This document shows positions 26,550 through 33,360 of a DNA stretch of 54,419 bases, piece after piece (the first letter of the stretch is position 1; the number at the start of each line of letters is the position of its first letter). Both the position numbers and the translations under genes were made by a program. A model generated the notes under the pieces. It ran no database searches. It was given only the letters and a program-made list of their open reading frames with translations, and was not told the DNA's origin. The DNA comes from Candidatus Gemmiger faecavium. GTDB taxonomy: Bacteria > Bacillota > Clostridia > Oscillospirales > Ruminococcaceae. The stretch spans positions 1 to 54,419 of the forward strand of contig DXFO01000010.1 of NCBI GenBank assembly GCA_019114415.1. Direction: 5' to 3'.

Positions 26550-27521
26550 TTATTCCTCCGGCTGGGAATCGGAGCTGTCGCTGCTGTCAGTCTCGCCGTC
26601 CGTCTCCTCTGAAGAGGTATCGGAACTTTCTTGCGAGGAGTCATCCCCGGAGGTATCCCCTTCCGGTTCGGTGTCTACCGATTCATCCGTGGAATCCGAT
26701 GCCGGTTCCGAATCGCTGGAAGCCTCCGAACTGGTGACGGAGGAGGCAAGGTTGCTCTCCACCAATGCCTGCGGGTCGCTGGTGACGGCCTGGCTCTCGC
26801 TGGTGACGGAGCTGGAGGAAGCCACGACCTGTTTGTCACTTTCCTGCAGGGCAGACAGGTACCACTGGCGGTTTTCGCCGCGGCTAAAGACGTAGTCCAT
26901 ATATTTGGTGGGCTCCGTCGGCGTAGTCAGGGTCAGGCTGGTGGTGCTGGCAAGAGTGGGAATATAGCCCACGGTCACATACATCTTGCCGCCCGACGTG
27001 GAGATGCTCTCTACTTCCGGCGTGTACAGGCCGACCGAACCGGTGACCGGCACCAGGTAGCCCTGCTTTTCCTCGCTGTAAACGTAGTTCATCTCCGAGG
27101 TCTGGAAAGAGCCTTCCTGGATCTGATAATCCGGGCCGAGGAGGTTGGTGAGATATGCATCCACTTCCAGCTGCGGAAGGATCATGCAGCCGGTTTCCTC
27201 GTCACGCTCATACTGATCCAGGCTACCACCGTCCTTCTGGACCTGGTAGACGCAGCCCCAGATCGCCGCCTGTTTGAAGATGGACTGGTCCACAGTGTTC
27301 ACATCGTCAAAAGGCACGGTGTCAAACATGACCAGACCATACAGAAGATCGGCATAGCTTTCCCGGCGGTCGGAGTCGTCCAAAGCCGCCGTAATGGCGC
27401 GGACCGCCCAGCCAACCACGGTAAACAGACCGATCACGATCAGCAAAATCGCCACAAGCCCCAGTCCCTGCCGGGCCAGGCGGCGGTTATTGCGCAGCTG
27501 TTCTTCTCTTGAAATTGCCAT
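26550..27521 (-). CDS. Hypothetical membrane protein with acidic serine-rich tail
   Basis: A 323-residue protein that I do not recognise. One transmembrane helix (about 20-42, LGLVAILLIVIGLFTVVGW) follows a short basic N-terminus, so the rest should lie outside the cell. Residues ~50-220 look like a folded domain (DLLYGLVMFDTVPFDDVN, then YITVGY-like beta strands). The last ~100 residues are almost only Ser, Glu, Asp, Thr and Pro, a low-complexity stalk or wall-spanning tail. It has its own strong promoter and terminator, so it is a single-gene unit between the rml genes and parE. Some resemblance to single-pass conjugation-type or wall-associated proteins is possible, but not secure. Confidence 0.75.
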   Translation of the reverse strand: MAISREEQLRNNRRLARQGLGLVAILLIVIGLFTVVGWAVRAITAALDDSDRRESYADLLYGLVMFDTVPFDDVNTVDQSIFKQAAIWGCVYQVQKDGGSLDQYERDEETGCMILPQLEVDAYLTNLLGPDYQIQEGSFQTSEMNYVYSEEKQGYLVPVTGSVGLYTPEVESISTSGGKMYVTVGYIPTLASTTSLTLTTPTEPTKYMDYVFSRGENRQWYLSALQESDKQVVASSSSVTSESQAVTSDPQALVESNLASSVTSSEASSDSEPASDSTDESVDTEPEGDTSGDDSSQESSDTSSEETDGETDSSDSSDSQPEE

Positions 27522-27607
27522 TCTTTACTCCTTGGGTCGGGGAAATCTCCTCCTGACAGCGGGGCTCACAGACGAGTCCGGCGCTGCCGGGGCTGCAATG
27601 TTTTTCT

Positions 27608-27636
27608 AGTATAGCACAGCGGCCCGGACATTGCAA
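27608..27636 (-). promoter_or_regulatory. Promoter of the acidic membrane protein gene
   Basis: On the minus strand TTGCAA (27636-27631) and TATACT (27613-27608) have a 17-base spacer, with TGC before the -10 box. AAGGAGT precedes the gene start. Confidence 0.75.
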
Positions 27637-27661
27637 AGGGACACCCCATTTGGGCACAATA

Positions 27662-27690
27662 TGCCCGCACCCGATGTCCGGGTACGGGCG
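27662..27690 (-). terminator. Hairpin after rmlB, probable terminator
   Basis: GCCCGTACCCG pairs with CGGGTGCGGGC (one mismatch) around a 5-base loop. Only ATATTGTG follows on the minus strand, so it is a weak intrinsic terminator at best. Confidence 0.45.
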
Positions 27691-27703
27691 AAGCGCCGAT
27701 TAC

Positions 27704-28771
27704 TCAGCGGTTTTTGTACATCTGCTCGTAGTATTTCTGGTAATCGCCACTGGTGACATGTGCCATCCAGTCCGGGTTTGCCAGGTACCAGTCAATGGTC
27801 AGAACGATGCCCTTCTCAAACGGAGTCTCGGGATACCAGCCCAGATCATTCTTGATCTTAGTGGGGTCGATACCGTAGCGGCGGTCATGGCCCAGACGGT
27901 CGGCAACATGGGTGATGAGTTCTTCGCTGATGGCTTCATCCCCCAGACGCTCACGCAGCTGGGCGATGACGGTCTTGACGATAAAGATGTTGGGACGCTC
28001 GTTGTGGCCGCCGACATTATAGACTTCACCGTCCTTGCCGTCCGATGCCACCATATCAATGGCCTTGCAGTGATCCATGACGTACAGCCAGTCACGCACC
28101 TGCATGCCGTCGCCGTAGACCGGCAGGTTCTTGTGCTGCTTGGCGTTGTTGATGAGCAGCGGGATCAGCTTTTCCGGGAACTGATAGGGGCCGTAATTAT
28201 TGGAGCAGCGGGTAATATTGACCGGCATGCCGTAGGTGTCATGGAACGCCATGACGAACAGGTCGGCGCTGGCCTTGGAGCTGGAATAGGGGCTGTGGGG
28301 AGAAAGCGGAGTGGTCTCGGTAAAGTAGCCCTCAGCGCCCAGCGCACCGTACACCTCGTCAGTGGAAACCTGCAGGTACTTCTTGCCGGGCTTCCAGGTC
28401 TTGTTTTCGGCGTCATACCAGGCGTCCTTGCAGCACTGCAGCAGATTGACGGTGCCCAGAACGTTGCTTTCCACAAAGATCTCGGGGTTCTTGATGCTGC
28501 GGTCCACATGGCTCTCTGCCGCGAAGTTGATTAGATAATCGGGGTCGTACTTGGCGATCAGGTCAGACACCAGAGCCTTGTCGCAGATGTCGCCCTGGAC
28601 AAAGATGTGACGGGGATCGTTCTCCACGTCCTTGAGGTTTTCCAGGTTGCCCGCATAGGTCAGCTTATCCAGGTTGACCAGGCGGATGTCCTCATGCTTT
28701 TCCAGCATGTAATGGACGAAATTGGAGCCGATAAATCCGGCGCAGCCGGTGACAAGATACGTTTTCATCAT
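27704..28771 (-). CDS. rmlB: dTDP-glucose 4,6-dehydratase
   Basis: A 355-residue NAD-dependent enzyme, the second step to dTDP-rhamnose: it turns dTDP-glucose into dTDP-4-keto-6-deoxyglucose. The Rossmann motif is VTGCAGFIGSN near the start. Catalytic residues are in QVSTDEVYGALG (Thr-Asp-Glu) and SPYSSSKASADLF (Tyr-x3-Lys). Substrate blocks such as RCSNNYGPYQFPEKLIPL and GDGMQVRDWLYVMDHCKA are typical of RmlB. It starts 1 base after the rmlD stop region (two ATG codons in tandem at 28771 and 28768). It is the third gene of rmlA-rmlD-rmlB. Confidence 0.95.
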   Translation of the reverse strand: MMKTYLVTGCAGFIGSNFVHYMLEKHEDIRLVNLDKLTYAGNLENLKDVENDPRHIFVQGDICDKALVSDLIAKYDPDYLINFAAESHVDRSIKNPEIFVESNVLGTVNLLQCCKDAWYDAENKTWKPGKKYLQVSTDEVYGALGAEGYFTETTPLSPHSPYSSSKASADLFVMAFHDTYGMPVNITRCSNNYGPYQFPEKLIPLLINNAKQHKNLPVYGDGMQVRDWLYVMDHCKAIDMVASDGKDGEVYNVGGHNERPNIFIVKTVIAQLRERLGDEAISEELITHVADRLGHDRRYGIDPTKIKNDLGWYPETPFEKGIVLTIDWYLANPDWMAHVTSGDYQKYYEQMYKNR

Positions 28772-29674
28772 TCAGTTACCATCCCAACTTGCAAAAAAAT
28801 CTTGAATCGCGATCTTCCAGTCGCGCATCGAATCGCCTACGGTGCAGCGCAGCATCCGGTTATCCAGTGCGCTCCATGCAGGGCGGTTGGCCGATTCCGG
28901 GTGCTGAGCGGCATACTCAACGCTGGAAATCGGTTTTACTTTACAGTTCTCACCCGACAGGCGGATGATCTCGGAGGCGAAATCATACCAGCTGCAAACG
29001 CCGTTGCAGGTGCAATGGTAGATGCCGTAGTCGTGGCTGACCGCCAGCTTGAGCAGATGATACGCCAGATCCACTGCGTTGGTGGGATTGCCCAGCTGGT
29101 CATCCACCACCGTGATCTCGTCATGGGTCTTGGCCAGGTTGACCATCGTCTTGACAAAGTTCTTGCCGGCAGTGCCGTACAGCCACGCGGTGCGCACAAT
29201 GAAATGGCGGCGGCAGAACTTCTGGACGTACTGCTCACCCAGCAGCTTGGTCTGACCATAGGCCGAAACCGGCGCAGGCAGCATGCACTCATCAAGGGGA
29301 ACTCCGCCGTTGGGCGCGCCGCTGAACACATAGTCGGTGGAAATGTGGATCAGGCGGGCTCCCACCTTGTCGCAGGCCATGGCCAGATTGCGGGGTCCCA
29401 GCGCATTGACGCGGAACGCCGCATCACGGTTGGTCTCGCAGCCGTTGACATTGGTGAACGCCGCACAGTTGATGACCGTGTCCGGCTGGTGCCTGCGGAT
29501 ATAGGCGGTTGTCGCCTCCCGGTCGGTGATGTCGAGGTCCTCCAGGTCCACCGCAACGGCTGGAGCATTTTTCAGCCGCTCGGGCAGCGGGCCCAGAACG
29601 CAGCCGCCCTCACGCAGCTGCTTCTGGAGTTCGGTTCCCAGCTGCCCGCGGCAGCCGGTAATCAGGATTTTCAT
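28772..29674 (-). CDS. rmlD: dTDP-4-dehydrorhamnose reductase
   Basis: A 300-residue short-chain dehydrogenase that makes dTDP-L-rhamnose in the last step with NADPH. It has ITGCRGQLGTEL (nucleotide motif), NCAAFTNVNGCETN, HISTDYVFSGAPNGG and YGQTKLLGEQYV (catalytic Tyr-x3-Lys). FIVRTAWLYG and GIYHCTCNGVCSWYDFA are family blocks. The length is normal. It lies between rmlA and rmlB. Since it acts on the RmlC product, an epimerase gene must exist elsewhere if rhamnose is made. Confidence 0.94.
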   Translation of the reverse strand: MKILITGCRGQLGTELQKQLREGGCVLGPLPERLKNAPAVAVDLEDLDITDREATTAYIRRHQPDTVINCAAFTNVNGCETNRDAAFRVNALGPRNLAMACDKVGARLIHISTDYVFSGAPNGGVPLDECMLPAPVSAYGQTKLLGEQYVQKFCRRHFIVRTAWLYGTAGKNFVKTMVNLAKTHDEITVVDDQLGNPTNAVDLAYHLLKLAVSHDYGIYHCTCNGVCSWYDFASEIIRLSGENCKVKPISSVEYAAQHPESANRPAWSALDNRMLRCTVGDSMRDWKIAIQDFFASWDGN

Positions 29675-29735
29675 AGATCAGCCTCCGCAACAATCGGGCC
29701 GGCACGGCACCTGTGCACCGTGCGGCCCTGTGGTT

Positions 29736-30620
29736 TCAGTACATAAGTTTGTTGTCCGCGACATTGCGCAGATGCGCGCCATACGGGGACTTGCCGTAAC
29801 GCTCGGCACTTTCGATCAGCTTATCCCGGGTGATCCAACCATATTTATAGGCAATTTCCTCCGGAGCGGAGATCTTGATGCCCTGGCGCTGCTCGATCAT
29901 GCGGACAAAGTCGGCGGCTTCCACCAGGCTGTCCATGGTACCGGTATCCAGCCAGGCATAACCGCGGCCCAGAAGCTGCACATCCAGCAACCCCTGCTCC
30001 AGATACATCTCGTTCAGCGTGGTGATCTCCAGCTCGCCGCGGGCGCTGGGCTTGACCTGCTTGGCCATGCGCACAACGTCACGGTTATAGAAATACAGAC
30101 CCGTCACTGCATAATTGCTCTTGGGCTGGGCAGGCTTTTCTTCAATGGAGGTTGCATGGCCGTTCTCATCAAAAGCCACAACACCGAAACGCTCGGGGTC
30201 ATTGACAAAATAGCCGAAAACCGTCGCGCGGCCGTTTTCCGCATTGGCAGCAGCCGCCTTGAGCAGCTTGCTGAAACCCGCACCATAGAAGATATTGTCG
30301 CCCAGAACCATGGCGCAGCAGTCGTCGCCGATGAATTCTTCGCCCAGCAGGAAAGCCTGCGCAAGACCGTCGGGAGAAGGCTGGACCTTATACTGCAGCC
30401 GCACACCGTACTGGCTGCCGTCCCCCAGAAGGGCCTCAAAACGCGGGGTATCCGTGGGCGTGGAGATGATGAGAATATCCTGAATGCCCGCCAGCATCAG
30501 CGTGGACAGCGGATAATAGATCATAGGTTTGTCGTAAACCGGCAGAAGCTGTTTGGAAGTGACCATTGTCAGCGGATACAGCCGGGTCCCGGCGCCGCCT
30601 GCGAGAATGATACCTTTCAT
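29736..30620 (-). CDS. rmlA: Glucose-1-phosphate thymidylyltransferase
   Basis: A 294-residue nucleotidyltransferase for the first step, glucose-1-phosphate plus dTTP to dTDP-glucose. Signature blocks are [16 protein letters not shown] and [17 protein letters not shown] at the N-terminus, [46 protein letters not shown] and [15 protein letters not shown]. It is the first gene of the rml unit, with its own promoter at 30687-30715 and a 61-base gap to rmlD. Feedback inhibition by dTDP-rhamnose is known for the family. Confidence 0.95.
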   Translation of the reverse strand: MKGIILAGGAGTRLYPLTMVTSKQLLPVYDKPMIYYPLSTLMLAGIQDILIISTPTDTPRFEALLGDGSQYGVRLQYKVQPSPDGLAQAFLLGEEFIGDDCCAMVLGDNIFYGAGFSKLLKAAAANAENGRATVFGYFVNDPERFGVVAFDENGHATSIEEKPAQPKSNYAVTGLYFYNRDVVRMAKQVKPSARGELEITTLNEMYLEQGLLDVQLLGRGYAWLDTGTMDSLVEAADFVRMIEQRQGIKISAPEEIAYKYGWITRDKLIESAERYGKSPYGAHLRNVADNKLMY

Positions 30621-30686
30621 GCTGTTACTCCTTCACTGCGGTCAGCAGTCAGACAAAAAGACCGCCCGCCAGCGTTTATTTAATTT

Positions 30687-30715
30687 ATTATACTGCCTGC
30701 GCGGATTTTGTACAA
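30687..30715 (-). promoter_or_regulatory. Promoter of rmlA-rmlD-rmlB
   Basis: On the minus strand TTGTAC (30715-30710) and TATAAT (30692-30687) have a 17-base spacer. The start is near 30680, giving a 60-base leader. Confidence 0.75.
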
Positions 30716-30825
30716 GCCCTGTTCCATGTCAAATTTGTGACTGCGCTATGGTCGGAGGGCTTTTTCCCTTTGTATTTCCCGCAATCCGGCTTCCTGTAAA
30801 ACTCGCTGCCGTTTTGGATGTCATC

Positions 30826-30854
30826 TTGACGCAGAGGGTTCCCCGTGATAATAT
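30826..30854 (+). promoter_or_regulatory. Promoter of the lipoprotein-sortase unit
   Basis: TTGACG (30826-30831) and TAATAT (30849-30854) have a 17-base spacer, with a start near 30861. The ~145-base leader contains a small CGCCGG/TTCGGCG hairpin and a GGCC/GGCC one, without a U-run. No other feature was seen in 30716-31005. Confidence 0.65.
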
Positions 30855-31005
30855 ATAAAATAAGTTAGTGTACGATAGATAAATTGTCTCCGCCGGTTTC
30901 GGCGTTTGTGTCTATTATAGATTGATTCGCGCTGTCGTGCGGCCTTGCCCGGGCCGTACCCTTTTGTGGTGCGCTGTTTGTGTATATAAAAGGAGGCACC
31001 TTCCC

Positions 31006-31365
31006 TTGAAACGTACTGTCGGTATTCTGCTTACCGTTGTTTTTCTTGCTTTGCTCGCAGCTTGCGGCATTCCTTCTTCCACCAACTCCCCCGTCGCAAC
31101 GCCTACCCCTTCACCGACGGTAGCGACTACATCCCGCGACGTTCACAATGAACCGGTCAAGGTGGATGAAACTTATGCGGTCGCGGATGTCGTATCCCCT
31201 ACCGCCACACCGGCGGCAACGGATGCTCCCGAGGAGACCGCTTCCCCGGCAGTTACTTCCTCCCCCACTCCCTCCACCGGCGACGCACCCGTTGTTTATA
31301 TGGCAGGCGCGATCGGCTTGATTCTGTTCTGCTCCGCAGGACTTTTGATGCTCAAGCGTATCTGA
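31006..31365 (+). CDS. Small lipoprotein with a sortase-type C-terminal signal
   Basis: A 119-residue surface protein that I do not recognise as a named family. It starts at TTG 31006 with AGGAGG 9 bases upstream; an earlier in-frame ATG lacks a ribosome site and would break the signal. Residues 1-20 (MKRTVGILLTVVFLALLAAC) are a lipoprotein signal with lipobox Leu-Ala-Ala-Cys20. The middle is rich in Thr, Pro, Ser and Ala. The end has TPSTG (88-92), a hydrophobic helix (96-116) and Lys-Arg, the plan of a sortase sorting signal. The next gene is a class B sortase, so it is the likely substrate. It might be both lipid- and wall-anchored. Confidence 0.8.
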   Translation: MKRTVGILLTVVFLALLAACGIPSSTNSPVATPTPSPTVATTSRDVHNEPVKVDETYAVADVVSPTATPAATDAPEETASPAVTSSPTPSTGDAPVVYMAGAIGLILFCSAGLLMLKRI

Positions 31366-31374
31366 TGTAGATCG

Positions 31375-31416
31375 AACAGTCTCTTCCGTTATCGGCAGGA
31401 GGCTGTTTTCTTTCTT
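31375..31416 (+). terminator. Terminator between substrate and sortase genes
   Basis: AACAGTCTC and GAGGCTGTT form a 9-base stem with one G-U pair, followed by TTTCTTTCTT. It lies within the presumed unit, so it should let only part of the transcripts reach the sortase gene. Confidence 0.7.
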
Positions 31417-31447
31417 ATATTCTGTTTTCCCGTGAAAGGTTTTCTCT

Positions 31448-32347
31448 ATGCCCAAAAAAGGCCGTTATGCTCATCTGAAAGGCAGTTCCGCCTATTATCC
31501 TTTCGGCGCGCGCACTTCGCTGCGAAAAAAGCAGCGCATGCGCGTTGTTTTGCTGCGTCTTTTGGGGCTGGCGCTGATCGTTCCGGTCGCCCTTTTTCTG
31601 GTCCGGCAGATTTTCTTTAACGGAGGACAGCCCAAACCACCCATAGGAGTAACCGCAACTCCGGAGACCGCCTCCTCCGGCCCGGTGTCCGTAACGGTAC
31701 AGCCCGCTACCGTGAATGCCCCCCAGAATGTCCAGACGCCGGAAAGCACCGCGGAAACGGAGAACGCCATCCTGCCCAAGTATCAGGACTTGTATGCTCA
31801 GAACAGCGACCTGGTGGGTTGGCTCACCATCGATGCCATCGGTGTGGATTATCCTGTCATGCAGACCCCCGGCGACAACGAGTATTACCTCCGCCGCGGG
31901 TTTGACAAGCTCTATTCTCTGGCGGGCAGCCTGTTTCTGGACGAGAATTGCCGTATCACGTCCCCTTCCACCGCAAACTGGCTGATCTACGGCCACAATA
32001 TGTCCGACGGCAGCATGTTCGGCCAGCTGGACAAATACGCCGAGGAAAGTTTCTACAGGGAACATCCGACCTTTGAGTTTGATACACTGTATGAGGAGAT
32101 GCAATGGCAGATCGTTGCCGTTATCCGTACCCAAGTCGGAGCGGATGATCTGCCCTACTACACCTTCTTTGATGCCTCCAGCGAGCGCGACTGGCAGGCA
32201 AAGTATCAGGCTGTCATGGACCTTGCTTTGTATGACACCGGCGTAACCGCGCAGTACGGCGACCAGCTTCTGACGCTGTCCACCTGCGGTACGACCAGTT
32301 CCACCACCGACAAGCGTCTTGCCGTGGTTGCAAAGCGAATTGACTGA
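31448..32347 (+). CDS. Class B sortase
   Basis: A 299-residue membrane-anchored transpeptidase that joins surface proteins to the cell wall. A basic N-terminus is followed by one transmembrane helix (about 33-56) and a Thr/Pro/Ser-rich stalk (about 60-105). The sortase fold follows: YAQNSDLVGWLTIDAIGVDY is the class B opening, with catalytic His183 in LIYGHNMSDG, Cys280 in LTLSTC and Arg290 in DKRLAVVAKR. All three catalytic residues are present. AAAGG precedes the ATG. The neighbour upstream carries a TPSTG sorting signal, of the (S/P)PxTG type known from Clostridial class B enzymes. Confidence 0.92.
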   Translation: MPKKGRYAHLKGSSAYYPFGARTSLRKKQRMRVVLLRLLGLALIVPVALFLVRQIFFNGGQPKPPIGVTATPETASSGPVSVTVQPATVNAPQNVQTPESTAETENAILPKYQDLYAQNSDLVGWLTIDAIGVDYPVMQTPGDNEYYLRRGFDKLYSLAGSLFLDENCRITSPSTANWLIYGHNMSDGSMFGQLDKYAEESFYREHPTFEFDTLYEEMQWQIVAVIRTQVGADDLPYYTFFDASSERDWQAKYQAVMDLALYDTGVTAQYGDQLLTLSTCGTTSSTTDKRLAVVAKRID

Positions 32348-32380
32348 CCGGCCGTTTTTGACAATGGAGATGTCCTTGAA

Positions 32381-33292
32381 ATGGTTTCTATGATCACCTC
32401 ATATCTCATCGGGATCTTTTGCGTTCTGGCATGGGGCTGGTGGCTTTGCCGCCGGATGCATTTATCGGACGGTTTCGCCCCCGCCCTTGGGCTTGGCAGT
32501 GCCATTGCCGTTCTGGCTGCCGCCGGATGCTGCGGGCTTTTGAGTCTGGGCGCACAGGCATTCATTCTGGGAGCGGTCCTCGTCACGGTACGGCCGAAGC
32601 GCGGCCTGACTAGGAGATTTCTTCTCTCCCCCGGTGTCTGTGCATTTATTACCGGCTGTGCCGTGCTGGCACTGTTGACGCTATTCACTGCGGCGGCAGG
32701 CGCCGCTTCCGGCAACATCCGCATGGAGGGCTATTTTCTTTTCTCCGGTGACAGCCTGTCCGCGCTGGATTTTCTCTTTGCTATCTGGACGCCCGGCGAA
32801 AACAGCCGCAGCATCCTGTTCACGACTGCTTTGCCGCCGCTGGCTGCCCTCTCTGCCGTGATCGCCCGCTTTTCCTTTACCAAAGCGAGCCGGACGGTCC
32901 GCCTGCTCCTTGCCGGTTTCTGCGGCGCCGGACTTGCCGCCTTTATGTTCTTTGCCGTGACCGGCAAAGCGGTATCTCTCCCGGTGGCCGCAGTCTGTAT
33001 CGGATTGAGTTGTCTGCTCTTCATTTTGAATCCGGCGTCCGCCGACGATCCTCTTCCCGCCCTGCATCGCGCCCATGGCGTGGGGATTCTCTGCAGCGGT
33101 CTGGTCGTGCTGGGATACGCCGGTCGGGGTGCTGCCATTCTGATGTTGTTTCTCTGGCTGGTGCGCAGCATTTCTTCCGGCCTTCGGGGCAAGGAGCTGA
33201 TTCGGGCCTTTGCGGCAGCGCTGCTCCCCCCGGTGTTTTTGACCCTGTGGTGTCTCTGGCTTCCCATGATCGTATTGGCACTGGGCATATAA
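32381..33292 (+). CDS. Hypothetical polytopic membrane protein
   Basis: A 303-residue protein with about eight to nine hydrophobic helices spread along its length, short loops and basic cytoplasmic turns (VRPKRGLTRR, SSGLRGKELIR). No catalytic motif or known family was recognised. It starts 33 bases after the sortase stop, with GGAG upstream of the ATG, so it is probably in the same transcript. It might help the sortase system or be unrelated. A strong terminator follows at 33311. Confidence 0.75.
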   Translation: MVSMITSYLIGIFCVLAWGWWLCRRMHLSDGFAPALGLGSAIAVLAAAGCCGLLSLGAQAFILGAVLVTVRPKRGLTRRFLLSPGVCAFITGCAVLALLTLFTAAAGAASGNIRMEGYFLFSGDSLSALDFLFAIWTPGENSRSILFTTALPPLAALSAVIARFSFTKASRTVRLLLAGFCGAGLAAFMFFAVTGKAVSLPVAAVCIGLSCLLFILNPASADDPLPALHRAHGVGILCSGLVVLGYAGRGAAILMLFLWLVRSISSGLRGKELIRAFAAALLPPVFLTLWCLWLPMIVLALGI

Positions 33293-33310
33293 CATTTTAC
33301 GCACGACGTA

Positions 33311-33349
33311 AAAAAGAGACGGACCGAATGGTCCGTCTCTTTTTATTTA
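33311..33349. terminator. Bidirectional terminator between convergent genes
   Basis: AAAAAGAGACGGACC and GGTCCGTCTCTTTTT form a perfect stem with a 4-base GAAT loop. A-run and T-run flanks serve both the sortase unit and pnp. Confidence 0.92.
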
Positions 33350-33360
33350 AGGATCAAAAA

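Noticed and set aside
24268-26895. An 875-codon open frame opposite parE
   Set aside because: Antisense shadow of parE, whose GHKL and Toprim motifs are complete.
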